The notes: generated from the sequence alone by a model not told the origin. Positions 7,684 to 14,852 are shown, numbered from the stretch's first letter. The stretch is DNA of 16,300 nucleotides from Acholeplasmataceae bacterium (GCA_012515085.1 JAAYZB010000156.1:1-16300), one strand, 5' to 3'. Numbers and translations are program-made.

Positions 7684-8043
7684 ATGTCTACAGGATATAG
7701 CAAGCTGAACCGCAGAAGTGACAACCGCAAGGCGCTTTGTCGCGATTTGGCAACGCAACTCATATTGCACGGGAAAATCGAGACATCGCTGGTCAAGGCG
7801 AAAGAAATCCGCCGCAGTGTTGAAAAGTTGATCACCTATGCCAAAAAAGGCGATTTGCATCACATACGGCTGGCGGAAGCCATTTTGCGCGATTTATCCA
7901 TCGAAAAGCAAACTGCGCTCCAAAAGTTGTTCAAGGAATTGGGTCCGAAATATCAAGAGACGAAAGGCGGATACACCCGCATCTACCGTGTCGGTTATCG
8001 CCAAGGCGATGCCTGCCCGATGGCGATCATCGAATTGGTATAA
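7684..8043 (+). CDS. rplQ: 50S ribosomal protein L17
   Basis: L17 is located near the peptide exit tunnel rim. The 119-residue product shows the typical pattern: YSKLNRRSDNRKALCRDLATQLI at the start, then TSLVKAKEIRRSVEKLIT, and the C-terminal GGYTRIYRVGYRQGDACPMAIIEL. An in-frame TTG at 7669 overlaps the Shine-Dalgarno (GGAGGAGGT, 7671-7679) and is rejected in favour of ATG 7684. This is the last gene of the ribosomal cluster and is followed by an intrinsic terminator. Confidence 0.97.
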   Translation: MSTGYSKLNRRSDNRKALCRDLATQLILHGKIETSLVKAKEIRRSVEKLITYAKKGDLHHIRLAEAILRDLSIEKQTALQKLFKELGPKYQETKGGYTRIYRVGYRQGDACPMAIIELV

Positions 8044-8057
8044 ACCACCCGGAAGAG

Positions 8058-8093
8058 AAGTGCTGTCTTTAATCAGCACTTTTTTCTTTTTTT
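8058..8093 (+). terminator. Rho-independent terminator after rplQ
   Basis: The perfect 8-base-pair stem AAGTGCTG / CAGCACTT closes an 8-base loop and is followed by a long T-rich tract (8080-8093, interrupted by a single C). It lies 14 bases after the rplQ stop and marks the end of the ribosomal protein operon. The downstream ecf genes are therefore probably at least partly independent of it. Confidence 0.9.
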
Positions 8094-8098
8094 CGGGG

Positions 8099-8127
8099 TG
8101 TTTAAAACGCGCTTTTCGTGATATAGT
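8099..8127 (+). promoter_or_regulatory. Possible promoter for the HEPN-like/CBS and ecf genes
   Basis: An extended -10 box (TGATATAGT, hexamer TATAGT at 8122-8127) lies just after the rplQ terminator. The -35 at 17-base spacing (TGTTTA, 8099-8104) is poor, which is common when a TGn extension is present. The first suitable start codon downstream is at 8161. Its position between a strong terminator and an operon supports it, but the match is modest. Confidence 0.5.
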
Positions 8128-8160
8128 GAACATGAGGAAAATCGCGAGGTGACCAAGAAA

Positions 8161-8880
8161 ATGGAAACAGATAAAAAACACGCGTTTCTCGATAAATTTC
8201 AGGAGTTGGAGAAATATCTTCGCATCGAATACGTGAATGGAAGTTACAAAGAATCGACGTTCATGGGAACCTTGTTTCGCATTCGGGGGAGGAAGGAAAA
8301 CAAGATCATTGCCAACCCGCATTATTTCGATACACTCCAACAAGCGGCGCAATTAAGAAATATCATTGTCCATAATTCCGACGTTGCAGAACCGACCGAT
8401 CGGTTCATGAAGCGCTTTTTCCAAGTCGTAAATAATATCTTACATCCGATCAAGGTTGTCGACATCATGGTGCCGATACAACAGATCAAGAAACTATCGC
8501 TAGACGCCACGATCGGAGAAGCCATCCAGCTCATGGAAACCACGGGATATTCGAAAATACCGGTCTTTTCCGGCTATGAGCTTCAAGGGGTGTTTACGGA
8601 AAAATCGCTGTATTATTGCTTGAGTCTGGACCGCGATGCCGTCATAACCAAAAACCGACTCCTTCATGATTTGTTAAAGGCAATCGACTTGGATGGTGTT
8701 CCAGCGAAGTATTTCGCTTTTATCGCCAAGAATGCGACCGCTTTTCAGGCATTGGGATATTTCCGGAGAGATTTTAAAGAAAAGAATAAATTGGAAATGT
8801 TGTTTGTGACCCCTTCCGGTAAGCGTGAAGAGTCCATTTTGGGCATATTGACGCTTTCAGACATCGAACGGGCGCTCTAA
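8161..8880 (+). CDS. HEPN-like/CBS-repeat protein of unknown function
   Basis: I do not recognise a named gene. The 239-residue product has two parts. Residues 1-97 are mostly helical and contain LRNIIVHN, with Arg66 and His71 in the Rx4H spacing and a polar Asn after the Arg, as in HEPN-superfamily proteins, many of which are RNases. From about residue 98, the segment DIMVPIQQIKKLSLDATIGE and the following IPVFSGYELQGVFTEKSL look like a CBS motif, with a second diverged CBS motif to the C-terminus (ending GILTLSDIERAL). CBS pairs commonly bind adenine nucleotides, which suggests ligand control of the N-terminal part (inference). ATG 8161 is preferred to in-frame GTG 8149, which overlaps the Shine-Dalgarno GAGGTG (8146-8151). 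It sits between rplQ and ecfA1, which are adjacent in Bacillus. There are no membrane segments. Confidence 0.85.
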   Translation: METDKKHAFLDKFQELEKYLRIEYVNGSYKESTFMGTLFRIRGRKENKIIANPHYFDTLQQAAQLRNIIVHNSDVAEPTDRFMKRFFQVVNNILHPIKVVDIMVPIQQIKKLSLDATIGEAIQLMETTGYSKIPVFSGYELQGVFTEKSLYYCLSLDRDAVITKNRLLHDLLKAIDLDGVPAKYFAFIAKNATAFQALGYFRRDFKEKNKLEMLFVTPSGKREESILGILTLSDIERAL

Positions 8881-8910
8881 AATCAGTAGTGGATGATAGG
8901 GAGAATCAAG

Positions 8911-9717
8911 ATGAGCATGATCAACATCCAGGATGTGACGTTTAGCTATACGGGAAAACGACTCATTCTCAAAGATATCAACTTGACAGTGGAACAAGGC
9001 GAATGGGTTGCGATCCTTGGGCACAATGGGTCAGGAAAGTCCACCTTGGCCAAACTTTTGGTGGGACTTTTGGAGCCCAAAAGTGGGACCATCGCCATCG
9101 ACGGGGTGTTATTGACACCCGACACTTTATATGAAGAGCGGAAAAAAATCGGGATCGTGTTTCAAAATCCCGATAACCAGTTTGTTGGAGTCAGTGTCCG
9201 CGATGACATCGCTTTTGGCATGGAAAACTTGAATGTTCCTCGAGAAGAGATGCTGGAAAAAATCCAATTTTACGCTGAAAAAGTCGGGATGTCCGATCTT
9301 TTGGAAAAGGAGCCGAGCACGCTCTCGGGCGGACAAAAACAACGAGTAGCCATTGCCGGAATTTTGGCGATGCAAACAAAGATCATGATTTTTGATGAAG
9401 CCACGTCCATGCTGGATCCGACCTCGCGAAATGAGCTGATGGCGTATATAAGCACGCTTCATGACGAAGGAATCACGATCATCATGATCACCCATGACAT
9501 GGAAGAAGCGTTGTATGCGGATCGGCTCGTGGTCTTGAAAGAAGGCGCGATTTTTGAAGACGATGCGAAAGCGACCCTGTTGCGCAAGCCGGAGCGCTTT
9601 CGCGAGGCTCGGCTTGATTTGCCGATGGCATTGAAAATCCAATCGGGGTTGAGCAAGACGGACGAGAAGGAAAAGAGGGTGAGGGATTTCTTATGGGAAT
9701 TCGTTTCCGCGAAGTAA
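8911..9717 (+). CDS. ecfA1: ECF transporter ATPase EcfA1
   Basis: This is one of the two ATPases of the energy-coupling factor module, which drives vitamin or metal-ion uptake with interchangeable S components. The 268-residue product has Walker A GHNGSGKS (37-44), the ECF-typical Q-loop FQNPDNQ (85-91), signature LSGGQ (138-142), Walker B IMIFDEA (158-164) and switch His195. The residue after Asp-Glu is Ala rather than Pro, as in many EcfA1 proteins. ATG 8911 is preferred over 8893 because AGGGAG (8898-8903) is correctly spaced. The 3' end overlaps ecfA2 by 25 bases. No S-component gene is present, so the substrate cannot be stated. Confidence 0.95.
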   Translation: MSMINIQDVTFSYTGKRLILKDINLTVEQGEWVAILGHNGSGKSTLAKLLVGLLEPKSGTIAIDGVLLTPDTLYEERKKIGIVFQNPDNQFVGVSVRDDIAFGMENLNVPREEMLEKIQFYAEKVGMSDLLEKEPSTLSGGQKQRVAIAGILAMQTKIMIFDEATSMLDPTSRNELMAYISTLHDEGITIIMITHDMEEALYADRLVVLKEGAIFEDDAKATLLRKPERFREARLDLPMALKIQSGLSKTDEKEKRVRDFLWEFVSAK

Positions 9718-10553
9718 GTTACCATTACCCGCAAAACCATTTGCAGTTTCATCAAGCGATCGAAAAAATATCGTTTCAAGTTTCCGCAAAGGGTGAGTTT
9801 ATCGCGCTCGTCGGCCATACCGGATCCGGGAAATCCACGCTGGCTCAACACATGAATGCACTGATATTCCCCACGGAAGGCAGCGTGGAGATTTTTGGGC
9901 ATTCGGTCACGCGAAAACGCAATCGAAAAATCCGCTATAACGATTTGAGGAAACACGTGGGACTTGTTTTCCAGTTTCCGGAATACCAGTTGTTCGAAGA
10001 AACTGTGGAAAAGGATATTATTTTTGGACCTTTGAATTATAAAGTGCCTTTGGATGAAGCCAAAACAATCGCCCTCAAGACCTTGGCCCAGGTGGGCTTG
10101 GATGAAAGTTATTTGAACCGGAATCCTTTCAATTTGTCCGGGGGCGAAAAAAAACGGGTGTCCATTGCCGGCATTTTAGCCCTTGACCCGGATATATTGG
10201 TGTTGGATGAACCCACTTCCGGACTGGATCCGGAGGGAAAACGTGTTTTGATGGATCTCTTTCAATCCATTCAATTCGAGACCGACAAAACGATTGTGAT
10301 CATCACTCACGATATGGACTTGGTGTATCAATACACCTCGCGTGTCCTCGTGATGAACCAAGGGAAGTTGGTGTTTGACGGCACGCCGGAGAAATTATTT
10401 CGCACCGCGCCGCTCACAGAGTACCAGTTAAGCATGCCGGAAACCATCAAAGTCTTACAAGCCATCAACGAACGTTTGGGGCTATCCATTGATATCTATC
10501 AAAAAACCGCTGAAGCCGCAATCCAAGCAATCAAAGAGGCGGTGAGACAATGA
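9693..10553 (+). CDS. ecfA2: ECF transporter ATPase EcfA2
   Basis: This is the partner ATPase of EcfA1. The 286-residue product has Walker A GHTGSGKS (41-48), the Q-loop FQFPEYQLFEETVEKDI (93-109) characteristic of EcfA2, signature LSGGE (148-152), Walker B LVLDEP (169-174) and switch His206. The start ATG, inside the 3' end of ecfA1, follows a GAGGG-rich site. The stop overlaps the ecfT start in an ATGA arrangement. These overlaps indicate coupled, stoichiometric synthesis of the module. Confidence 0.95.
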   Translation: MGIRFREVSYHYPQNHLQFHQAIEKISFQVSAKGEFIALVGHTGSGKSTLAQHMNALIFPTEGSVEIFGHSVTRKRNRKIRYNDLRKHVGLVFQFPEYQLFEETVEKDIIFGPLNYKVPLDEAKTIALKTLAQVGLDESYLNRNPFNLSGGEKKRVSIAGILALDPDILVLDEPTSGLDPEGKRVLMDLFQSIQFETDKTIVIITHDMDLVYQYTSRVLVMNQGKLVFDGTPEKLFRTAPLTEYQLSMPETIKVLQAINERLGLSIDIYQKTAEAAIQAIKEAVRQ

Positions 10554-11515
10554 AAAATATTGTCATAGGTCAATATGTACCGGGCGACGGGTTCTTATAC
10601 CGACTGGATCCTAGGACCAAATTGATCGCGGTCATTATTTTGATGGTTGCTGTTTTTTTGCTTGAGACGATTATTGAACTTGTGGTGGCTTTCGGACTTG
10701 TCATCTTGCTTTTGATCGCCGGAAAGATTTCGATCGTGCGCGTGGCAAAAGGGTTGAAGCCGCTCTTTGTGCTGCTTTTGTTTACTTTTTTCTTTCAGAT
10801 CCTCTTTAACAAAGAAGGAACGTTGTTGGTCGAAGAAATACTGAGTTTGAATCCAGCAAATCTTGGCTTGGGTCTGCTTTTAACGGTGTTGTGGCGATTG
10901 CTCGCCCGATTTGGCAAATTCAAGACGATCCTTCTGTTTCTCTGGATTGCCGGTATTTACTGCTTGTTGCGATATGTGGCCATCGCGCCACAATGGACGA
11001 CATTCTCGCTTCAAATCCATGAAAAAGGGATTGAGATGAGCGTCTTTGTCGTGATAAGGCTGTTGATCATCATTTCCCTATCGACCATCATGACGCTCAC
11101 GACCAAACCGACGGACCTCACCCAAGGTTTGGAAAAATTGATGCGGCCTCTCAAGGTGATCGGGATCAAATCCGATGATTTCGCCTTGATCATTTCCATC
11201 AGTTTGCGCTATATTCCGACGATTTTGGATGAGGCAAACAAAATCATGGCCGCCCAAGCGAGCCGCGGAGCGGACTTTTCTGAAGGTGGTCTCAAAGAAA
11301 AAATCAAACAGGTGATCTCTCTGTTGGTACCGATGTTTATCATCGCGTTTAAGCGGAGCGAAGAGCTGGCGGATGCCATGGAATCACGGAATTTCGTTCC
11401 AGGGAAGAAGCGAACCCGGATTCATGAACTATCCTTTGGTTGGAAAGACGCCGTCACATCCGTGGTCATTCTTCTTTGTCTCGCCGCCTCGATAACACTC
11501 AAGGTGATCGGATGA
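10550..11515 (+). CDS. ecfT: ECF transporter transmembrane coupling protein EcfT
   Basis: EcfT is the membrane scaffold joining the S component to EcfA1/A2. The 321-residue product has the start DGFLYRLDPRTKL, several membrane spans, and the cytoplasmic coupling helices with the conserved SRG (238-240, AQASRGADF) and a second Arg motif ESRNF (278-282). It is markedly longer than the usual 265 residues. The extra length lies mostly at about 98-150, where a region with two further hydrophobic segments is inserted before the conserved MTLTTKPTDLTQGLEKLMRP (181-200). ATG overlaps the ecfA2 stop, and the gene ends in an ATGA overlap with truA. Confidence 0.94.
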   Translation: MKNIVIGQYVPGDGFLYRLDPRTKLIAVIILMVAVFLLETIIELVVAFGLVILLLIAGKISIVRVAKGLKPLFVLLLFTFFFQILFNKEGTLLVEEILSLNPANLGLGLLLTVLWRLLARFGKFKTILLFLWIAGIYCLLRYVAIAPQWTTFSLQIHEKGIEMSVFVVIRLLIIISLSTIMTLTTKPTDLTQGLEKLMRPLKVIGIKSDDFALIISISLRYIPTILDEANKIMAAQASRGADFSEGGLKEKIKQVISLLVPMFIIAFKRSEELADAMESRNFVPGKKRTRIHELSFGWKDAVTSVVILLCLAASITLKVIG

Positions 11516-12492
11516 GTCGGTTTGATCCGGGGACGATCACAAATCGCTTGGCTATTCAAGCGGGAATGAAAGTGAACCGGCAAACAATTCTTGGAAAACA
11601 AGCGATCACGGATTTCATCGCGACGCATCCGGAAATATTTGAAAAAATCGATGTGGACTCATTGGCGGGATCAGAGATGCAATATGGTTATACTCACCAG
11701 GGAGCCTTGGCGAAAATCGGGTTCAAGGAGAAGCAAATCCAACGGATCGTGATCGAATCCAAGATTCCTGAGTTCACCCGTTACCGCTTGAATGTGGCCT
11801 ATGATGGGTCGGATTTCTTTGGATTTCAGACTCAAAAACAGGGTCGGACCGTCCAAAGTGAATTGAACCGGATTTTCTCCGATCTCCATCAGTATCCGAC
11901 CATCTGTCAAGGAGCTTCCCGGACTGATACGGGCGTCCATGCGTTGAACCAAGTGGTTCATGTTGATTCGCCCTACCGATTTTCTCGAGAAAAATGGTTG
12001 ACGATCTTGAAACAAAAATGCCCGAAAGATCTCACGGTGACCGATATAATGCCCGTTCATCCGTTATTTCATGCCCGCTATGATGTTTTGGGAAAAGAGT
12101 ATCGCTACCGTTTGAATCTTTCCGCCTATGATCCTTTGGAAAGAATGAGAGAGTGGACGGTTGATAACGTTGATTGTGCGCGTTTGGAAGCGGAATTGAG
12201 AACGGTGGAAGGCACTCATGATTTCACGAGTTTCTCCAAAGGATTTAAAGAAGACAACATCCGGACAATTTTCCACACCGAACTCTTGAAGCAAGATTCA
12301 CGAGTGGAACTGGTCTTTGTCGGCAACGGCTTTTTGCATTACATGGTCCGGATTTTGGTTGCCCAGCTGGTCTTGATCGCCAAAGGGAAGAATCTCGCGA
12401 CAATTTCGGAGTTGCTCGCTGAAAAATCCCGAAAACATACGGGAAAAGTCGCACCGCCGCAAGGACTCTACTTAGCAAAAGTGATCTATTAA
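11512..12492 (+). CDS. truA: tRNA pseudouridine synthase A with N-terminal extension
   Basis: TruA makes pseudouridine at positions 38-40 of the tRNA anticodon arm. The catalytic domain begins near residue 90 (RYRLNVAYDGSDFFGFQTQ), has the catalytic Asp139 in ASRTDTGVHAL, HARYDVLGKEYRYRL and the C-terminal FLHYMVRILV. That domain alone is about 237 residues, close to the normal full length of roughly 245. Residues 1-89 are an additional region I cannot assign. The start ATG overlaps the ecfT stop (ATGA) and is preceded by AAGGTGAT, so translation of the extension looks genuine. A bidirectional terminator follows immediately. Confidence 0.94.
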   Translation: MSRFDPGTITNRLAIQAGMKVNRQTILGKQAITDFIATHPEIFEKIDVDSLAGSEMQYGYTHQGALAKIGFKEKQIQRIVIESKIPEFTRYRLNVAYDGSDFFGFQTQKQGRTVQSELNRIFSDLHQYPTICQGASRTDTGVHALNQVVHVDSPYRFSREKWLTILKQKCPKDLTVTDIMPVHPLFHARYDVLGKEYRYRLNLSAYDPLERMREWTVDNVDCARLEAELRTVEGTHDFTSFSKGFKEDNIRTIFHTELLKQDSRVELVFVGNGFLHYMVRILVAQLVLIAKGKNLATISELLAEKSRKHTGKVAPPQGLYLAKVIY

Positions 12493-12529
12493 AAAACCCT
12501 TCGCCCATCGTATCTGGGGGAAGGGTTTT
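12493..12529. terminator. Bidirectional terminator between truA and the metal ABC genes
   Basis: AAAACCCTTC plus CCC pairs with GGG plus GAAGGGTTTT around a nine-base loop, with one G/G mismatch (12503 and 12519). It is flanked by A-runs on the left and T-runs on the right, giving a U-tract for either direction. It starts at the truA stop and lies 18 bases from the permease stop, so it serves both convergent transcripts. Confidence 0.9.
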
Positions 12530-12546
12530 ATTTGTCACAAGCCTTA

Positions 12547-13431
12547 TTATTCGTTTAGTTGTTCTATCTCAGAAGAAGGCAATCGTTTCTTATCGGCGAA
12601 TCGTTTGATCAGCGTCACGACCAACAAGATGATGATATTGATGGAGACGATAGCGGCACCACTCGGGATATTGAGAGAGTAAGAGACCCAAAGTCCAAAC
12701 AAGACAGAGAGTTCCGAGAACACGATCGCGATCGTGAGCGTGGAACGAAAACTCCACCCAAGCTTCATTCCCGCCGCAACCGGGATGATCATCATCGAGG
12801 ACACCAAGAGCACGCCGGCGGATTCCAGCATGACGGAAACGACTACGGATAACATCACCATGAAGATGAGCTGGAAAATATTGCCATTGATGCCTAAAAA
12901 CTTGGCGCTGGTCTCATCGAAACTGACGGAGACGATCTGTTTGCCAAAAATCAAAAATAACAATCCGACGAGTCCCGCGGTGATCAAAATCGCATACATA
13001 TAATAATTGTTTACCGTCAGGATCGAGCCAAACAAATAGGTGTAGATCGATCCGGTGGCCTTGGCTTTGGAAAAGAAGATGGCGCTTAAGGCCGTTCCCA
13101 GGCTGATAACGATGACCATAGAAATCTCTTTATAGTTTCGATATGCCCGACGGAAGAGTTCAATCAATAAACCGCCCACAACTGAAAAAATCAGGCCGAG
13201 GAATAAGGGCTCTTCAAAGAGCGCGGAGACCCCAAGAGTGGACAAAAACAAACTGAATGAGACGCCGACCAGCGAGAAATGCCCAAGAGTGTCGGCAATA
13301 AACGATAGGCGTCTGACCACCACGATGGAACCGATGAGCGGTGCCAACACGCCGAGGATCACACCGGCGAGAAGCGCACGCAACATGAACCAATTGGAGA
13401 AGAGGTCCGTGAAGAAGGAACAAGTAATCAC
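12547..13431 (-). CDS. Metal ABC transporter permease (Zn/Mn type, ZnuB/MntB family)
   Basis: This is the membrane subunit of an ABC-3 family importer for divalent metal (zinc or manganese). The 294-residue product is almost entirely hydrophobic, with about eight or nine spans. It carries the family landmarks SFIADTLGHFSLVGV near the N-terminus and SAKFLGI followed by SAGVLLVSSMMIIPVAAG. The start is taken as GTG at 13431, six bases after GGAGGT and overlapping the ATPase stop as GTGA. An in-frame ATG at 13455 would sit upstream of the Shine-Dalgarno and is rejected. Metal choice cannot be told from sequence. No substrate-binding protein gene is present in the window. Confidence 0.93.
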   Translation of the reverse strand: MITCSFFTDLFSNWFMLRALLAGVILGVLAPLIGSIVVVRRLSFIADTLGHFSLVGVSFSLFLSTLGVSALFEEPLFLGLIFSVVGGLLIELFRRAYRNYKEISMVIVISLGTALSAIFFSKAKATGSIYTYLFGSILTVNNYYMYAILITAGLVGLLFLIFGKQIVSVSFDETSAKFLGINGNIFQLIFMVMLSVVVSVMLESAGVLLVSSMMIIPVAAGMKLGWSFRSTLTIAIVFSELSVLFGLWVSYSLNIPSGAAIVSINIIILLVVTLIKRFADKKRLPSSEIEQLNE

Positions 13432-14099
13432 ACTTCCACCTCCGTCAGATCGCATTTTTCTCGAACCTGAAAATGGTAGTTCATGTCGATTCCAATGTTG
13501 AGGATATGCGAATAATTCATATTGTCGAAGGATTCGTTATGGGTGATCATGATGATCGTGATGCCCTGACTATTCAGTTCATTGACGGTTTGAAAGAAGA
13601 ATTTGGTGTTGAGCTTATCAATCGAGGCGGTCGGCTCATCTAAGATCAAGACGAGGGGATTGTTGAGCATTGCTCTTGCGATGAACACCCGTTGCAATTG
13701 ACCACCCGAGAGCTTGTTGATATTTTCGTTGATGATTTCCAAAATTCCCAGTTGATCCAAAATCTTTAATCGTTGGGGTTGTTTGATTTTTTTAAGACTA
13801 TTGACAGCCAATAGTTCATCGACCGTGATCGGATATTCGTAATTGAAATCTTCATATTTCTGGCTGACATAACCAAATGATGTCCAGTCCTTGAAATTGA
13901 TAATATCTTGGTGATTATAAAAAATCATGCCGGATTTGACAGGGTTAAATCCAAGCAGACATTTGATCAACGTCGTCTTTCCGGTTCCGTTTTTGCCAGT
14001 GACGACTAAATAATCTCCCGGAGCGAGAGAAAAGGACATATTTCTTAAGACGGCCCGATGCCCGTAGGCAAAGGAAAGATTGTGTACATCGATCTGCAT
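13428..14099 (-). CDS. Metal ABC transporter ATP-binding protein (ZnuC/MntA-like)
   Basis: This is the ATPase partner of the downstream permease. The 223-residue product has Walker A GKNGTGKT, the Q-loop region FGYVSQKYEDFNYEYPITVDE with the tyrosine- and aromatic-rich spacing typical of Zn/Mn importers, signature LSGGQ, Walker B LVLILDEPTASID and switch His in MITHNES. Two adjacent ATGs are possible (14102 and 14099). GGTG sits two bases from the first and five from the second, so the second is preferred. The middle of the gene (13741-13920) is about 33% GC by hand count, against about 58% in sampled lines of the permease gene. That may reflect acquisition or local protein composition. Confidence 0.93.
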   Translation of the reverse strand: MQIDVHNLSFAYGHRAVLRNMSFSLAPGDYLVVTGKNGTGKTTLIKCLLGFNPVKSGMIFYNHQDIINFKDWTSFGYVSQKYEDFNYEYPITVDELLAVNSLKKIKQPQRLKILDQLGILEIINENINKLSGGQLQRVFIARAMLNNPLVLILDEPTASIDKLNTKFFFQTVNELNSQGITIIMITHNESFDNMNYSHILNIGIDMNYHFQVREKCDLTEVEV

Positions 14100-14122
14100 C
14101 ATATCACCGCGCCTTCTGATTT

Positions 14123-14151
14123 ATTGTATCATAATGGCGGGAGTTATTTAA
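14123..14151 (-). promoter_or_regulatory. Candidate promoter for the metal ABC operon (minus strand)
   Basis: On the minus strand an extended -10, TGATACAAT (hexamer TACAAT at 14128-14123), is preceded at 17-base spacing by TTAAAT (14151-14146) as a partial -35. It reads toward the ATPase start at 14099. An imperfect dyad TTAT(N6)ATAA at 14121-14134 overlaps the -10 and could be an operator. Confidence 0.55.
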
Positions 14152-14159
14152 ATATTTTA

Positions 14160-14188
14160 TTCAAATTGGGGCTATTTTGTGAGATAAT
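14160..14188 (+). promoter_or_regulatory. Candidate promoter for tmk
   Basis: TTCAAA (14160-14165) and GATAAT (14183-14188) are separated by 17 bases, a good sigma-A type pairing, 26 bases upstream of the tmk ATG. It faces away from the metal ABC promoter, so the 112-base intergenic region is a divergent promoter region. Confidence 0.6.
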
Positions 14189-14214
14189 AGAACCATATAA
14201 AGCGGGGGATCGGC

Positions 14215-14850
14215 ATGAAAGGATTATTCGTTTCATTTGAAGGAACCGAAGGCTCAGGGAAAACTTCCATCATTCGTCAGGTCAGTGGCCATTTTTCACA
14301 AATGGGCATCCAGGTTGTGGCGACCAGAGAACCCGGTGGAATCCGAATATCGGAAATGATCCGGGATATTGTGCTCGGAAAAGCGAATACCGAAATGGAT
14401 CCTCGAACAGAGGCGTTGTTATTTGCGGCATCAAGGAGACAACATCTGGTAGAAAAAATCATCCCTGCGCTGACTCGGGGAGATATGGTCTTATGCGACC
14501 GGTTTGTGGACAGTTCACTCGTCTATCAAGGAATTGCGCGAAAGCTTGGGTTTGATGAAGTTCTGCAAATCAACCAATTTGCGATTCAAAACATTTTTCC
14601 TGACTTAACGATTTTGATCGATGTCCGTCCGGAAGTAGGATTGTCTCGGGTGTTCAACTCGCCGGGAAGAGAAGTCAATCGAATGGATCTTGAGACGATC
14701 GCTTTTTACAATACCATTTATAACGGTTATAAAACATTGTTAAAAAAATTTCCTCATCGGATGATATCGATCGACGGGGAGGGCGAGATCGAAGAAGTGG
14801 CTCAAGCGGTCATCGCCAAAATCGAAACGATTCTGGCGGGGCGGAAGTAG
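14215..14850 (+). CDS. tmk: Thymidylate kinase
   Basis: This enzyme phosphorylates dTMP to dTDP for DNA synthesis. The 211-residue product has the P-loop FEGTEGSGKT (8-17), the REPGG motif (38-42), the DRF motif (95-97, in CDRFVDSSLVYQG) and a lid region around FNSPGREVNRMD. Length is normal. The ATG is preceded by a GGGGG-containing site. It is followed two bases after its stop by holB. In Bacillus, yaaQ and yaaR lie between these genes; here they are absent. Confidence 0.96.
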   Translation: MKGLFVSFEGTEGSGKTSIIRQVSGHFSQMGIQVVATREPGGIRISEMIRDIVLGKANTEMDPRTEALLFAASRRQHLVEKIIPALTRGDMVLCDRFVDSSLVYQGIARKLGFDEVLQINQFAIQNIFPDLTILIDVRPEVGLSRVFNSPGREVNRMDLETIAFYNTIYNGYKTLLKKFPHRMISIDGEGEIEEVAQAVIAKIETILAGRK

Positions 14851-14852
14851 CC

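Noticed and set aside
9066..9084. 8-base-pair hairpin ACTTTTGG / CCAAAAGT with an AGC loop inside ecfA1, with a second copy of the left arm just upstream
   Set aside because: It is short, lies within coding sequence and lacks a U-run. Repeated Leu, Val and Gly codons explain it well enough.
9127..9642. 171-residue open frame on the minus strand opposite ecfA1
   Set aside because: It is antisense to conserved Walker and signature motifs of ecfA1, with no ribosome binding site or recognisable domain.
9459..9956. 165-residue minus-strand open frame across the ecfA1-ecfA2 junction
   Set aside because: It is the shadow of two overlapping conserved genes and shows no independent evidence of coding.
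12559..13003. Plus-strand open frames opposite the metal permease
   Set aside because: The charged, repetitive products are the expected antisense of a hydrophobic membrane protein. The minus-strand permease is clearly the real gene.
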